A program made the translations under genes and the position numbers. A model generated the notes under the pieces. It did not search any database and was not told the DNA's origin. It worked only from the letters and a program-made list of their open reading frames with translations. This document shows positions 33,577 through 41,456 of a stretch of 64,000 nucleotides of DNA, piece by piece. The stretch is from Longimicrobium terrae. GTDB lineage: Bacteria; Gemmatimonadota; Gemmatimonadetes; Longimicrobiales; Longimicrobiaceae. The stretch lies in NCBI RefSeq assembly GCF_014202995.1, contig NZ_JACHIA010000017.1, forward strand, positions 62,001 to 126,000, read 5' to 3'. The first letter of the stretch is position 1, and every line of letters begins with the position of its first letter.

Positions 33577-33747
33577 ATGGATAAGCTCAGGCTCAACCTC
33601 GACTCGCTTTCGGTCAAGTCGTTCAGCACCATCACGGACCCCACGAGCACCACCACCGGTCCGGATCGTCCCGGGGGCACCTGCGTCTGCTTTGCGCCTC
33701 CGTGCGTGTGTTCGGCCGGGCCGGACTGCACGGCTGCCTCGAACTGA
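33577..33747 (+). CDS. RiPP-like precursor peptide 2
   Basis: 56 residues from the ATG at MDKLRLNLD, with GGAGA eight bases upstream. Leader KLRLNLDSLSVKSFSTI is nearly the same as that of precursor 1; the core TSTTTGPDRPGGTCVCFAP and following PCVCSAGPDC carries five cysteines and several Thr/Ser. The GRGTV block of the other two precursors is missing. It lies 228 bases after precursor 1 on the same strand, with no gene between, and a very strong terminator follows at 33765. Both genes probably feed a modifying enzyme encoded elsewhere. Confidence 0.75.
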   Translation: MDKLRLNLDSLSVKSFSTITDPTSTTTGPDRPGGTCVCFAPPCVCSAGPDCTAASN

Positions 33748-33764
33748 AGCCGTCTCCAGACGAC

Positions 33765-33805
33765 GGAAAACGGCCGCGAACCCCCGGGTTTCGCGGCCGT
33801 TTTCC
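33765..33805 (+). terminator. Strong intrinsic terminator after precursor 2
   Basis: 16-base perfect stem (33765-33780 with 33790-33805), extendable through CCC/GGG in the loop, with T residues in the distal arm. Confidence 0.8.
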
Positions 33806-33881
33806 TTGCGTGGATGACGTCCGGTGGAATGCGGCAATGGGATGTCGGGAAACGGGTCCGCAAGCTGGCGGATTCGGTTAT

Positions 33882-33909
33882 TTGAGGCTGGAGGGGAGAT
33901 GATTATCAT
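33882..33909 (+). promoter_or_regulatory. Candidate promoter of comEC
   Basis: TTGAGG (33882-33887), 16-base spacer, TATCAT (33904-33909), 38 bases before the GTG start. Confidence 0.45.
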
Positions 33910-33947
33910 GCGGGCGACCGATTTTCTGTCCCCGCACCCCGCTTCCG

Positions 33948-36314
33948 GTGAACCTGATCCGCCTTCCGCTCGTGGCCGCGTCGCTCGCCTTTCTGGGCGG
34001 GCTTCTGGCCGGCCTGCGGCTCGAATGGATGACCGGCGGCATCGCCCTCGTGGCGGTGCCGCTGCTCGGCGCGCCCTGGCTCTACCCGCGCATCACCGGC
34101 GGGCCGGCCCCGCGCTGGATGCCGCGCGCGGTGCTGTGGGCGGCCGTGGCGATGGCGGGGGCGGGGCACGGGGCCCTCGCCCGGGCAGACGCGGTGGCGG
34201 ACTGCCGCGCACACCTGCGCGACGGCGACCCGCTGGTCGTCACCGGCGTGCTGGCGGCGAACTGGACCCCGCCCCCGGACGACGACGGCAAGCGGCCGCT
34301 GCTGCCCACGCAGGTGCGCGAGATCGCGTCCCGCACGGGCGTGATCCCCGGCTGCACCGGCGGAGTGCGGGTGCGCATGCCGCGCGGCGCGGCGCCCGCC
34401 CTCGCCGGGACGGAGGTGGTGGTGCGCGGCGAATGGCGCACCCTGCCGCGCCCCGTGCTGGGCAGCGCATGGCCGCGGGACGGCGCATTCGCGGGATACG
34501 TGTCGGTGGACAGCGTGCAGACCGCTCCGCCGCGATGGTCCGCGCACCCGCTGCTGGCGGCTCGCGGCGCGTCGCAGCGCCGGGTGCACCGGCTGATGGG
34601 ACGCCACGGTCCCCTGGCGGACGCGCTGCTGCTGAACCGGCGCGAGACGCTGGACCGCGACCTGAGCAACCGCTTCGCCCAGACGGGGCTGGTGCACCTG
34701 CTGGCCATCAGCGGCACTCACGTGGCGCTGCTCGGCGCCGTGTTCGTGCTGCTGGGGCGCATCCTTCGCCTGAGCCGCGCGCGGATCGCGTGGCTCACGA
34801 TCCTGCTGATGGCCGTGTACCTGGCGCTGATCGGCGCGCCGGGATCCGCGGTGCGCTCCGGCATCATGATGGGGCTGGTGCTCATCGGGGGTGTGCTGCA
34901 GCGTCCTTCCGCCACCCTTCCCATCGTGTCCGCCGCGGCGCTGGTCATCCTCGCCATCGATCCCATGCAGGCGCTGGATGTGGGGTTCCAGCTGTCATTT
35001 GCGGGAGTCCTGGGCATCATTCTGTTCCGCGCGCCGATGATCGCGGCGGTTCCGTCCGCGTGGCGCAGGCATCCGGCCGCGCGGTGGCTGGCGGAGTCCG
35101 TCGCCGTCAGCATCGCCGCGTTTGCCTGCACCGCTCCAGTGGTAGCTCACGCGTTCGGGCAGGTGGCGCCGGTATCCATTCTCGCCAACCTGCCCGCCAT
35201 TCCGCTCACCAGCCTGGCGCTCATCGGCGTGGGTGCGGCGGCGCTGCTGGACCCGCTGGCTCCGCCGCTCGCCCGGCTGGTGGCGGACGGGGCGGGGCTC
35301 GCGCTGGACCTGCTGAACCTGGTGGTCGACCTGGCGCTGCGCGTTCCCTGGGGGCACGCGGCGGTCACGCGCCCGCGCTGGTGGCTGTGGGCGCTGGCCG
35401 CGATCGCCTTTCTGCTGGTGATGGATGCCACGCTGCGGATGCGCGCGCGCGTGCGCTGGTCCGCGGCGCTGATGGCCGCGGCCGCCACGCTGCTCCTGCT
35501 TCCTTTCTCCGGCGCGGCCTCCGGCGGAGGGATGGAGATCGCGTTCCTGGACGTGGGGCAGGGCGACGCGATCGCGATCCGTACCCCGGGGAACCGGTGG
35601 GTGCTGGTGGACGCGGGCGAGCGCGATGGCGAGTGGGACGCCGGCGAGCGGCGCGTGCTGCCGTTTCTGCGCGCCCGCGGCGTCACGCGGCTCGAAGCGA
35701 TGGTACTCACCCATCCCCACGCGGACCACATTGGCGGCGCCGCAGCGGTGATGCGCGCCATGCCCGTGGCGCGCCTCCTGGAGCCGGGGATGCCGTACGG
35801 CTCGCCGATGTATCTGGAAACATTGCAGACGGCGGTGGAGCACCGGGTGGAGTGGCTGGCCGCCCGGCGCGACCGCGTGCTGTCGGTGGATGGGGTGACG
35901 TTCACGGTGCTCTGGCCCACGGAAGCCAGCCTGCACGCGCCGGAGGACGTGAACGACATCAGCGCGGTGATCCTGCTGCGCTACGGCGAGTTCTCCGCCC
36001 TCCTGACGGGTGACGCGCCGAGCGGGGTGGAGGAGCAGCTGGTGGCGCGCCACGGGGCGGCGCTGCGCGTGGACGTGCTCAAGGCCGGCCACCACGGCAG
36101 CCGGACGGCGTCGTCCGACGCGCTGCTGCAGGCCGCGCGGCCGGAACTGGCGGTCATCAGCTGCGGGGTGCGCAACAAGTACCGGCATCCGCACGCGCAG
36201 GCGCTGCAGCGGCTTCAGATGCACCATGTGCCGGTGGCGCGCACGGACCGCGACGGCACGGTGCTGGTGGAGGTGGAGCCCGGCGGGGAGCACTGGTCGC
36301 GCGGAGATCCGTAG
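33948..36314 (+). CDS. comEC: ComEC/Rec2 DNA-uptake channel
   Basis: 788 residues, GTG start. Order: N-terminal helices and DUF4131-type OB-like region (to about 200), the Competence domain (LVHLLAISGTHVALLGAVF, GAPGSAVRSGIMMGLVLIGG, DVGFQLSFAGVLGI), more helices, and a C-terminal metallo-beta-lactamase domain (FLDVGQGDAIAI, VLTHPHADHIGG, LLTGDAPSG, VLKAGHHGSRT). It forms the inner-membrane pore for single-stranded DNA in natural transformation; the hydrolase part may degrade the other strand. Both expected domains are intact, suggesting potential competence. No other com genes are linked. Confidence 0.94.
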   Translation: MNLIRLPLVAASLAFLGGLLAGLRLEWMTGGIALVAVPLLGAPWLYPRITGGPAPRWMPRAVLWAAVAMAGAGHGALARADAVADCRAHLRDGDPLVVTGVLAANWTPPPDDDGKRPLLPTQVREIASRTGVIPGCTGGVRVRMPRGAAPALAGTEVVVRGEWRTLPRPVLGSAWPRDGAFAGYVSVDSVQTAPPRWSAHPLLAARGASQRRVHRLMGRHGPLADALLLNRRETLDRDLSNRFAQTGLVHLLAISGTHVALLGAVFVLLGRILRLSRARIAWLTILLMAVYLALIGAPGSAVRSGIMMGLVLIGGVLQRPSATLPIVSAAALVILAIDPMQALDVGFQLSFAGVLGIILFRAPMIAAVPSAWRRHPAARWLAESVAVSIAAFACTAPVVAHAFGQVAPVSILANLPAIPLTSLALIGVGAAALLDPLAPPLARLVADGAGLALDLLNLVVDLALRVPWGHAAVTRPRWWLWALAAIAFLLVMDATLRMRARVRWSAALMAAAATLLLLPFSGAASGGGMEIAFLDVGQGDAIAIRTPGNRWVLVDAGERDGEWDAGERRVLPFLRARGVTRLEAMVLTHPHADHIGGAAAVMRAMPVARLLEPGMPYGSPMYLETLQTAVEHRVEWLAARRDRVLSVDGVTFTVLWPTEASLHAPEDVNDISAVILLRYGEFSALLTGDAPSGVEEQLVARHGAALRVDVLKAGHHGSRTASSDALLQAARPELAVISCGVRNKYRHPHAQALQRLQMHHVPVARTDRDGTVLVEVEPGGEHWSRGDP

Positions 36315-36643
36315 CGCGGAGGACGGCGTGATGCGGCGGCGTTGGATCCGCGCGAACCGCCGGACAGGCTGGCGGTCGTCATGGGGCGGAGACAAAATCC
36401 ACCAGGAGATCGGCGGATCGAGGTGTGAATCCGGAAACGGGTCCGGTCCCCGCGGAGCGGATCAGGTGCAGCGCGGGAGCGGCGTCACCTTTTTGAACCG
36501 GGTCTGCGGCCGGGCCGGACCGGAGTTTGCTGCACTGCGGGCATGAAACGCCCGTTTGCACCCATCCTGTGGACGTTCTTGACGGTACGCGCCAAAATAC
36601 CGACATTAGCCGGAGCGCGGTTCGTCCCGGAAAGGACATTGCG
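36315..36643. other. Intergenic region, 329 bases
   Basis: No gene or repeat found. A TTGACG at 36579-36584 could be a -35 box for the following gene, but the hexamer 17 bases on (GACATT) is a poor -10. Confidence 0.35.
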
Positions 36644-37036
36644 ATGAGGCTGTGGTCCCGCGCGCTGGACCGCGTACTGGGCCCGCCTGTGCCTCCGGAC
36701 GAGCTTCCCTGCGCCGTTCCCCCCGGGGTGACGGTGCGGCGCGGGCACCTGGTGCCCCGCGTGGGCGGGTGGTTCATGGGCGGAAGCCGGCGCGCGGCCG
36801 GCGCGGTCACCTTCGGGCGCACCATTCTGGCCAATCCGGATACGCCGCTGACCGACGACCTGATCGTGCACGAACTGGTGCACGTGGAGCAGTGGAAGGA
36901 CCCGCTGTTCGCGCTCAAGTACTGCGCGCAGTGGATGCGTCACGGGTACCGGCAGAACCCGTACGAAGTCGAAGCCTACGAACGGCAGGCCCGGTTTGCC
37001 GCCCGCCGCGGACCCCTACCCCCGAGGAACCCGTGA
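36644..37036 (+). CDS. Small HExxH-containing putative metalloprotein
   Basis: 130 residues from the ATG at MRLWSRALD, with AAAGGA upstream. The only clear motif is IVHELVHVEQWKDP (about 80-93), an HExxH zinc signature with a following acidic residue, as in DUF4157-like minimal metallopeptidase folds. The rest is basic and gives no family clue. It overlaps the fbp GTG by four bases. Whether it is an active peptidase is uncertain. Confidence 0.78.
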   Translation: MRLWSRALDRVLGPPVPPDELPCAVPPGVTVRRGHLVPRVGGWFMGGSRRAAGAVTFGRTILANPDTPLTDDLIVHELVHVEQWKDPLFALKYCAQWMRHGYRQNPYEVEAYERQARFAARRGPLPPRNP

Positions 37037-38094
37037 CCACCAAGTCGGTCATCACCATCGAGCGGCACATCATCGAGGCCGAGCGGCAGTATCCCGAAGC
37101 CACGGGCGCCTTTTCCAACATTCTGTCCGACGTGGCCTTTGCCGCCAAGATGATTGCCAAGGAGGTGCGCCGCGCCGGGCTGGCCGACATCCTGGGGTAC
37201 ACGGGCGAAGTGAACGTGCAGGGCGAAGACGTAAAGAAGCTGGACGAGTACGCGCACGAAGTGATCTTCAAGGCGCTGGACCACACGGGGCACCTGTGCG
37301 GAATGGCCTCGGAAGAGGTGGAGGACTTCATCCCCATCCCCGACCGCTTTCCCACGGGCAAGTACTGCGTGCTCTTCGATCCGCTGGACGGCTCGTCCAA
37401 CATCGAGGCCAATGTCAGCGTGGGCACCATCTTCAGCGTGCACCGCAAGATCAGCGACCACGAGCGCGGCTGCGCCGAAGACTGCCTGCAGCCCGGCTAC
37501 AAGCAGATCGCCGCCGGGTACGTGGTGTACGGATCGTCCACCATGCTCGTGTACACCACGGGCAACGGCGTGCACGGCTTTACGCTGGAGCCGTCCATCG
37601 GCGAGTTCCTGCTGAGCCACCCCGACATCCGCATCCCCTCGCCCGGGCAGCGGATCTTCAGCGCCAACGAGGGCAACTACCGCAACTGGTCGGCGGGGCA
37701 GCGGGCGCTGGTCGATCACCTGAAGGGCGTGGACGGGACCAATCCCAAGCCGTTCAGCGCGCGCTACATCGGGTCGCTGGTGGCCGACTTCCACCGCAAC
37801 CTGCTGTACGGCGGCTTCTTCATGTACCCGGCGGACAGCAAGAGCCCCAACGGCAAGCTGCGCCTGCTGTACGAGGCCGCGCCGCTCGCCATGATCGCCG
37901 AGCAGGCGGGCGGGCGCGCGTCCACCGGCTTCACGCGCATCAACGAGATCGAGCCCACCTCGCTGCACCAGCGCACGCCGCTGTACATCGGCAGCGCGGA
38001 GTACGTGGAGCTTGCCGAGCAGTTCCTGGCGCAGGACGCGCAGCACGCCGCCGATCCGGCCGATGCGCTGGTGGCGGTGGGCGCGGGCGCCTGA
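37033..38094 (+). CDS. fbp: Fructose-1,6-bisphosphatase class I
   Basis: 353 residues, GTG start overlapping the previous stop. Gluconeogenic dephosphorylation of fructose 1,6-bisphosphate. Class I motifs: EDVKKLDEYAHEVI, MASEEVEDF (metal-binding Glu), the hallmark LFDPLDGSSNIEANVSVGTIF, the sugar-phosphate region YIGSLVADFHRNLLYGGFFMYP and KLRLLYEAAPLAMIAEQAGG. Length is normal. It is followed by a strong hairpin at 38117. Confidence 0.95.
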   Translation: MTTKSVITIERHIIEAERQYPEATGAFSNILSDVAFAAKMIAKEVRRAGLADILGYTGEVNVQGEDVKKLDEYAHEVIFKALDHTGHLCGMASEEVEDFIPIPDRFPTGKYCVLFDPLDGSSNIEANVSVGTIFSVHRKISDHERGCAEDCLQPGYKQIAAGYVVYGSSTMLVYTTGNGVHGFTLEPSIGEFLLSHPDIRIPSPGQRIFSANEGNYRNWSAGQRALVDHLKGVDGTNPKPFSARYIGSLVADFHRNLLYGGFFMYPADSKSPNGKLRLLYEAAPLAMIAEQAGGRASTGFTRINEIEPTSLHQRTPLYIGSAEYVELAEQFLAQDAQHAADPADALVAVGAGA

Positions 38095-38116
38095 TCGCCA
38101 TCGCCTGACGGATGGA

Positions 38117-38150
38117 GAGAGCCCCCGCTGCTTCGGCCGCGGGGGCTCTC
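38117..38150 (+). terminator. Intrinsic terminator of fbp
   Basis: 12-base perfect stem (38117-38128 with 38139-38150), 10-base loop, then GTGCTTCG. Confidence 0.65.
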
Positions 38151-38274
38151 GTGCTTCGCGGTCTCCACCAAGTGCTTTCACGCGGAGGACGCGGGGGTGG
38201 CGGAGGAACGCGGGGGCCACGGTGCGGGCCGGCATTCGTCCGTGCGGAAGGAGAGGGATGGAGGGCGGGTCGGC

Positions 38275-38303
38275 TGGCGAGGGTTCCGGGGTTGGTCTAT
38301 ACT
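38275..38303 (+). promoter_or_regulatory. Candidate promoter of the methyltransferase gene, leaderless
   Basis: Strong -10 TATACT (38298-38303), poor -35 TGGCGA (38275-38280), spacer 17. The ATG is at 38310, six bases past the -10, the same geometry as dusB. Confidence 0.45.
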
Positions 38304-38309
38304 GTCGGC

Positions 38310-39164
38310 ATGGCACCGTCTTCTCCGGAACAGGTTCCGCTTCCCCCGTCCGCGCGGCCGGGCGGGCCGTCCATGCTGGACCTGGTCCGCCTCAGCCGCG
38401 ACGTGGTGTTTCCCCCCGGCGGCGAGGACCTCTACCGCCAGATCGGCCGTCTGACCGAACTGACGGCGGATACCGAGGTCCTGGACGTGGCGTGCGGGCG
38501 CGGCACCACGGGGCTGTTTCTGGCCGAGTCGTTCGGCGTCAGCGGCGTGGGCGTGGACCATGATCCCGTCCTGGTGCAGCAGGCCGAGCGGCGCGGGCGA
38601 GAAAGCAGGGCCGCCGGGCGCTTCACCTTTGAGACGGCGTCGCTGGACGACTTGCCGTTCAAGGACGCCAGCTTCGACGTCGTGATCGGCGAGATCGGAC
38701 TGGCGGCGCTGGCCGATCCCGCGCGCGCGGTGGCGGAACTGGCGCGGGTCACGCGGCCGTACGGGTGCGTGGTGCTGGTGCAGCTGATCTGGACGGGCAA
38801 CGTGGACCCCAACCGCCGCGAGATCCTGGTGCGCCACCTGGGCGCCCGCCCCATGATCCTGGTGGAGTGGAAGCAGCTGCTTCGCGACGCCGGAGTGGTG
38901 GAGCTGGTGGTGGAGGACTGGTCCGATTCGCCCTCGCCCTTCCGCCCGTCGGGGGCGGGACCGTTTCCCGACTTTTCGGAAATTTTCACATTGCGGGAAA
39001 GGCTGGCGATTCTGCGCCGCGCGTACCGCCGCTGGGGGTGGGGCGGGGTAAAGGGCGCCGTGATCCGCGAACGCGAGGTTCACCGCCTGCTGACCCGCGA
39101 GCGCGTGCTGGGACTTTCGATGATCAAGGGAACCCGCTGGCCCACGGACCGCACCGCGCCGTAG
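38310..39164 (+). CDS. Class I SAM-dependent methyltransferase
   Basis: 284 residues. SAM-binding motif I EVLDVACGRGTTGLFLAESF (about 52-71), the acidic ribose-binding strand GVGVDHDP, motif II-like LPFKDASFDVVIGEIGLAAL and VTRPYGCVVLVQLIW mark a UbiE/Methyltransf_11-type enzyme. The C-terminal part (PFPDFSEIFTLRERLAILRRAYRRWGW) is extra and may define the substrate. The acceptor is unknown. The ATG sits six bases after a -10-like TATACT. Confidence 0.87.
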   Translation: MAPSSPEQVPLPPSARPGGPSMLDLVRLSRDVVFPPGGEDLYRQIGRLTELTADTEVLDVACGRGTTGLFLAESFGVSGVGVDHDPVLVQQAERRGRESRAAGRFTFETASLDDLPFKDASFDVVIGEIGLAALADPARAVAELARVTRPYGCVVLVQLIWTGNVDPNRREILVRHLGARPMILVEWKQLLRDAGVVELVVEDWSDSPSPFRPSGAGPFPDFSEIFTLRERLAILRRAYRRWGWGGVKGAVIREREVHRLLTRERVLGLSMIKGTRWPTDRTAP

Positions 39165-39191
39165 CCGCCCGCCTTCCCCCAACCGCACCGG

Positions 39192-40415
39192 ATGATGGCC
39201 GTCGTGGAAGAAACCGTCGCGCTGAGCCGCGACACCGTGGAACGAATTCGCGAGCACCTGCGCGGCACCCGCGTGGATGGCTGGCTGCTGTACAACTTCA
39301 AGGGCAACAACCCCATCGCCTCGGACCTGCTGGGTCTGCCCGCGATGACGCGCCGCTACTTCGTCTGGATTCCGGCGCAGGGCGAGCCGGTGGCGCTCAC
39401 GCACCGCATTGAGCAGCAGCCGTGGACGGGGTGGATCGGGGAAAACTGGCCATACTCCTCGTGGCGCGAACTGGACAGCCGGCTGGCGCAGCTGCTGGGC
39501 GGCAACCCGCGCGTGGCCATGGAGTACGCCGCCAGCGACGCGGTGCCGTACGTGGACCGCGTTCCCGCCGGCGTCATTGAACTGGTGCGCGCGACCGGCG
39601 CGAAGATCGTGACCTCCGCGGACCTGGTGAGCGCGTTCTACGCCCGCTGGTCCGACGAGGGGCTCGCCAGCCACCGGCGCGCCGCGCGCGACGTGTACGA
39701 GACGGCTCACGGCGCGTTCCGCCACGTGGCGCAGGCGCTGCGGGCCGGGCGCACGCTGACGGAGTGGGACGTGCGCGTGTGGATCGGCGAGGAGTTCGAG
39801 CGGCGCGGCATCACCGTGGGCGGTGACGCGATCGTGGCGGTAAACGGCAACGCGGCCAATCCGCACTACGGCCCCTCGGCGGAAAAGCATTCCGAGATCC
39901 GCCCGGGCGACCTGGTGCTGATCGACCTGTGGGGCAAGGAGAACGACGCGTCGGTCTACGCGGACCAGACGTGGATGGGGTACGCCGGCGAGCAGGTGCC
40001 GGAGCGCATCGCCGACATCTTTGCCGCGGTGCGTGACGCGCGGCTGGCGGCAATCGATCTGGTGCGGCGCCGGTGGAGAGCGGGCGAGGACGTGGCCGGC
40101 TACGAGGCGGACGACGCATCGCGCGCCGTCATCACGGACCGCGGCTGGGGAGATGCCTTCATCCACCGGACGGGGCATTCCATCGACCGCGACCTGCACG
40201 GCTCCGGGCCCAACATCGACAACCTGGAAACGCGCGACACGCGCACGCTGATCCAGGGCGTGGGCTTTTCCATCGAACCGGGGATCTACCTGCCCGGCGA
40301 CCTGGGTTTCCGCTCGGAGGTGAACGTGTACATGGGCGCGGACGGGCCCGAAGTCACCACGCCGGAGCCGCAGACCGAGGTGTACGCGCTGCTTTCCGAC
40401 CCGCGGTTCGCATGA
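39192..40415 (+). CDS. M24 family metallopeptidase (Xaa-Pro aminopeptidase-like)
   Basis: 407 residues. An N-terminal creatinase-like domain (about 1-170) precedes the pita-bread domain. The five dimetal ligands are visible: LVLIDLWGK (Asp), VYADQTW (Asp), FIHRTGHSIDRDLHG (His), FSIEPGIYL (Glu) and RSEVNVYMG (Glu). It should remove N-terminal residues from peptides with Pro at position 2, or act on a dipeptide. It overlaps the GvpL/F-domain gene (ATGA). Confidence 0.92.
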   Translation: MMAVVEETVALSRDTVERIREHLRGTRVDGWLLYNFKGNNPIASDLLGLPAMTRRYFVWIPAQGEPVALTHRIEQQPWTGWIGENWPYSSWRELDSRLAQLLGGNPRVAMEYAASDAVPYVDRVPAGVIELVRATGAKIVTSADLVSAFYARWSDEGLASHRRAARDVYETAHGAFRHVAQALRAGRTLTEWDVRVWIGEEFERRGITVGGDAIVAVNGNAANPHYGPSAEKHSEIRPGDLVLIDLWGKENDASVYADQTWMGYAGEQVPERIADIFAAVRDARLAAIDLVRRRWRAGEDVAGYEADDASRAVITDRGWGDAFIHRTGHSIDRDLHGSGPNIDNLETRDTRTLIQGVGFSIEPGIYLPGDLGFRSEVNVYMGADGPEVTTPEPQTEVYALLSDPRFA

Positions 40416-41164
40416 CCGACACCGATCCCACGCCCGCCGAAGCCGCGGCACGGACGGACCTGGCCGGGCCGCAGGTGGCGTCGGAACTGGGGCTGGCGCC
40501 CTCGCCGGGGCCGCTGCACCGCTCCCCGCACGGGCTGGCGCTGCTGGCCGTGCTCCCCGCGCTGGAGCACGGGGCCGCGTGGGAGCCCGCGGACCCGGCG
40601 CTCGGTGCCTCGGTGGTGGCGGGAACGGACCTGTGCGCGCTCGTGTGCCCCGCGCCGCCGCCGGGGGGGGAGCTGGAGCCCGGGCATGTCGCTTCCCGCC
40701 ACTGGGAGGTGCATCGCGCGCTGCTGCAGGGCCACGTGGTGCCTGCGCCGGTGGGGATCGTGTTCGCGGACGCGGACGCGGTGCGCGGTTTTCTTACGGA
40801 GTCCCACGCGTCGCTTCACGGCGCGATGGAGCGCGTGGGCGGTCGGTGGGAGTTCCGGCTGCACGTGGACGTGGTGGATCCGGGGTTCGCGCGGCAAATG
40901 GCGCTGGACTTGGCCACGCACATCTACGCGGAGCTGCGGCGCACGAGCGTGGCCGCGGTGACGCTTCCCGCGGCGGGGCAGCGGGTGCTGAGCGCCGCGT
41001 TCCTGGTGGAGCGCGGTTCGTCGTCCGGGTTCCAGAGCCGGCTGGACGTACTGGCGCGGCTGAACAGCGCGCTGCAGCTGGACCTGACGGGGCCGTGGCC
41101 GGCGTACGACTTCGTGCAGATGCGCGCCGTCACCGGGGTGGAAGTTCCGCACGTGGCGCGATAG
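40412..41164 (+). CDS. Orphan GvpL/GvpF-domain protein
   Basis: 250 residues, start overlapping the peptidase stop by four bases. The region from about 105 carries the GvpL/F fingerprint: VVPAPVGIVFADADAVRGFL, GRWEFRLHVDV, VLSAAFLVERGSSSGF and GPWPAYDFV near the C-terminus. GvpF/L are accessory and minor structural proteins of gas vesicles. No GvpA, GvpN or other gvp gene lies in this window, so this is either a stray member of a dispersed gvp set or a repurposed domain. The N-terminal 100 residues are less conserved. Confidence 0.78.
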   Translation: MTDTDPTPAEAAARTDLAGPQVASELGLAPSPGPLHRSPHGLALLAVLPALEHGAAWEPADPALGASVVAGTDLCALVCPAPPPGGELEPGHVASRHWEVHRALLQGHVVPAPVGIVFADADAVRGFLTESHASLHGAMERVGGRWEFRLHVDVVDPGFARQMALDLATHIYAELRRTSVAAVTLPAAGQRVLSAAFLVERGSSSGFQSRLDVLARLNSALQLDLTGPWPAYDFVQMRAVTGVEVPHVAR

Positions 41165-41245
41165 CTGGCAAGGCCGGTGAGGCGAAAAGGTGAGGCGGGT
41201 GACGGTTCGCCGCGGAGGACATCGCCGGCGTTCGTGGTCCCGCCC

Positions 41246-41405
41246 GGCGGTTGAAACCGCGCCTCGAAAGACACGAAGTCCGCCTCCGCGGACTGCGGCG
41301 GAGGCCCCGGCTGTTTCTCCGAGGCAGATGAAGCCTCGATCGTGGACGCGGCAGCGGCCGCGAGTCGGAGCTTGGCGCCGTTCGAGCGGCGGATTCATCC
41401 GCTCC
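41246..41405 (+). repeat. Dispersed intergenic repeat R2, copy 1
   Basis: Runs from GGCGGTTGAAACCGC through GACACGAAGTCCGCC, GTGGACGCGGCAGCGGCCGC and GAGTCGGAGCTTGGCGC to GAGCGGCGGATTCATCCGCTC. The reverse complement of nearly the same sequence occurs at 62179-62341. Translation of either gives a shared peptide (PRxWTRQRPRVGAWRxSSGG), but the element sits between real genes and has no independent start signal. Confidence 0.75.
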
Positions 41406-41456
41406 AGTCTCTTCGGCGAACGCACTCACGTACTCAGCACTCACGCACTTCCGTCG

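Noticed and set aside
41190-41456. Upstream extension of dgcA into the intergenic repeat
   Set aside because: The added residues come from repeat R2, which also occurs without dgcA at 62 kb; the ATG at 41457 starts the conserved enolase-superfamily domain.
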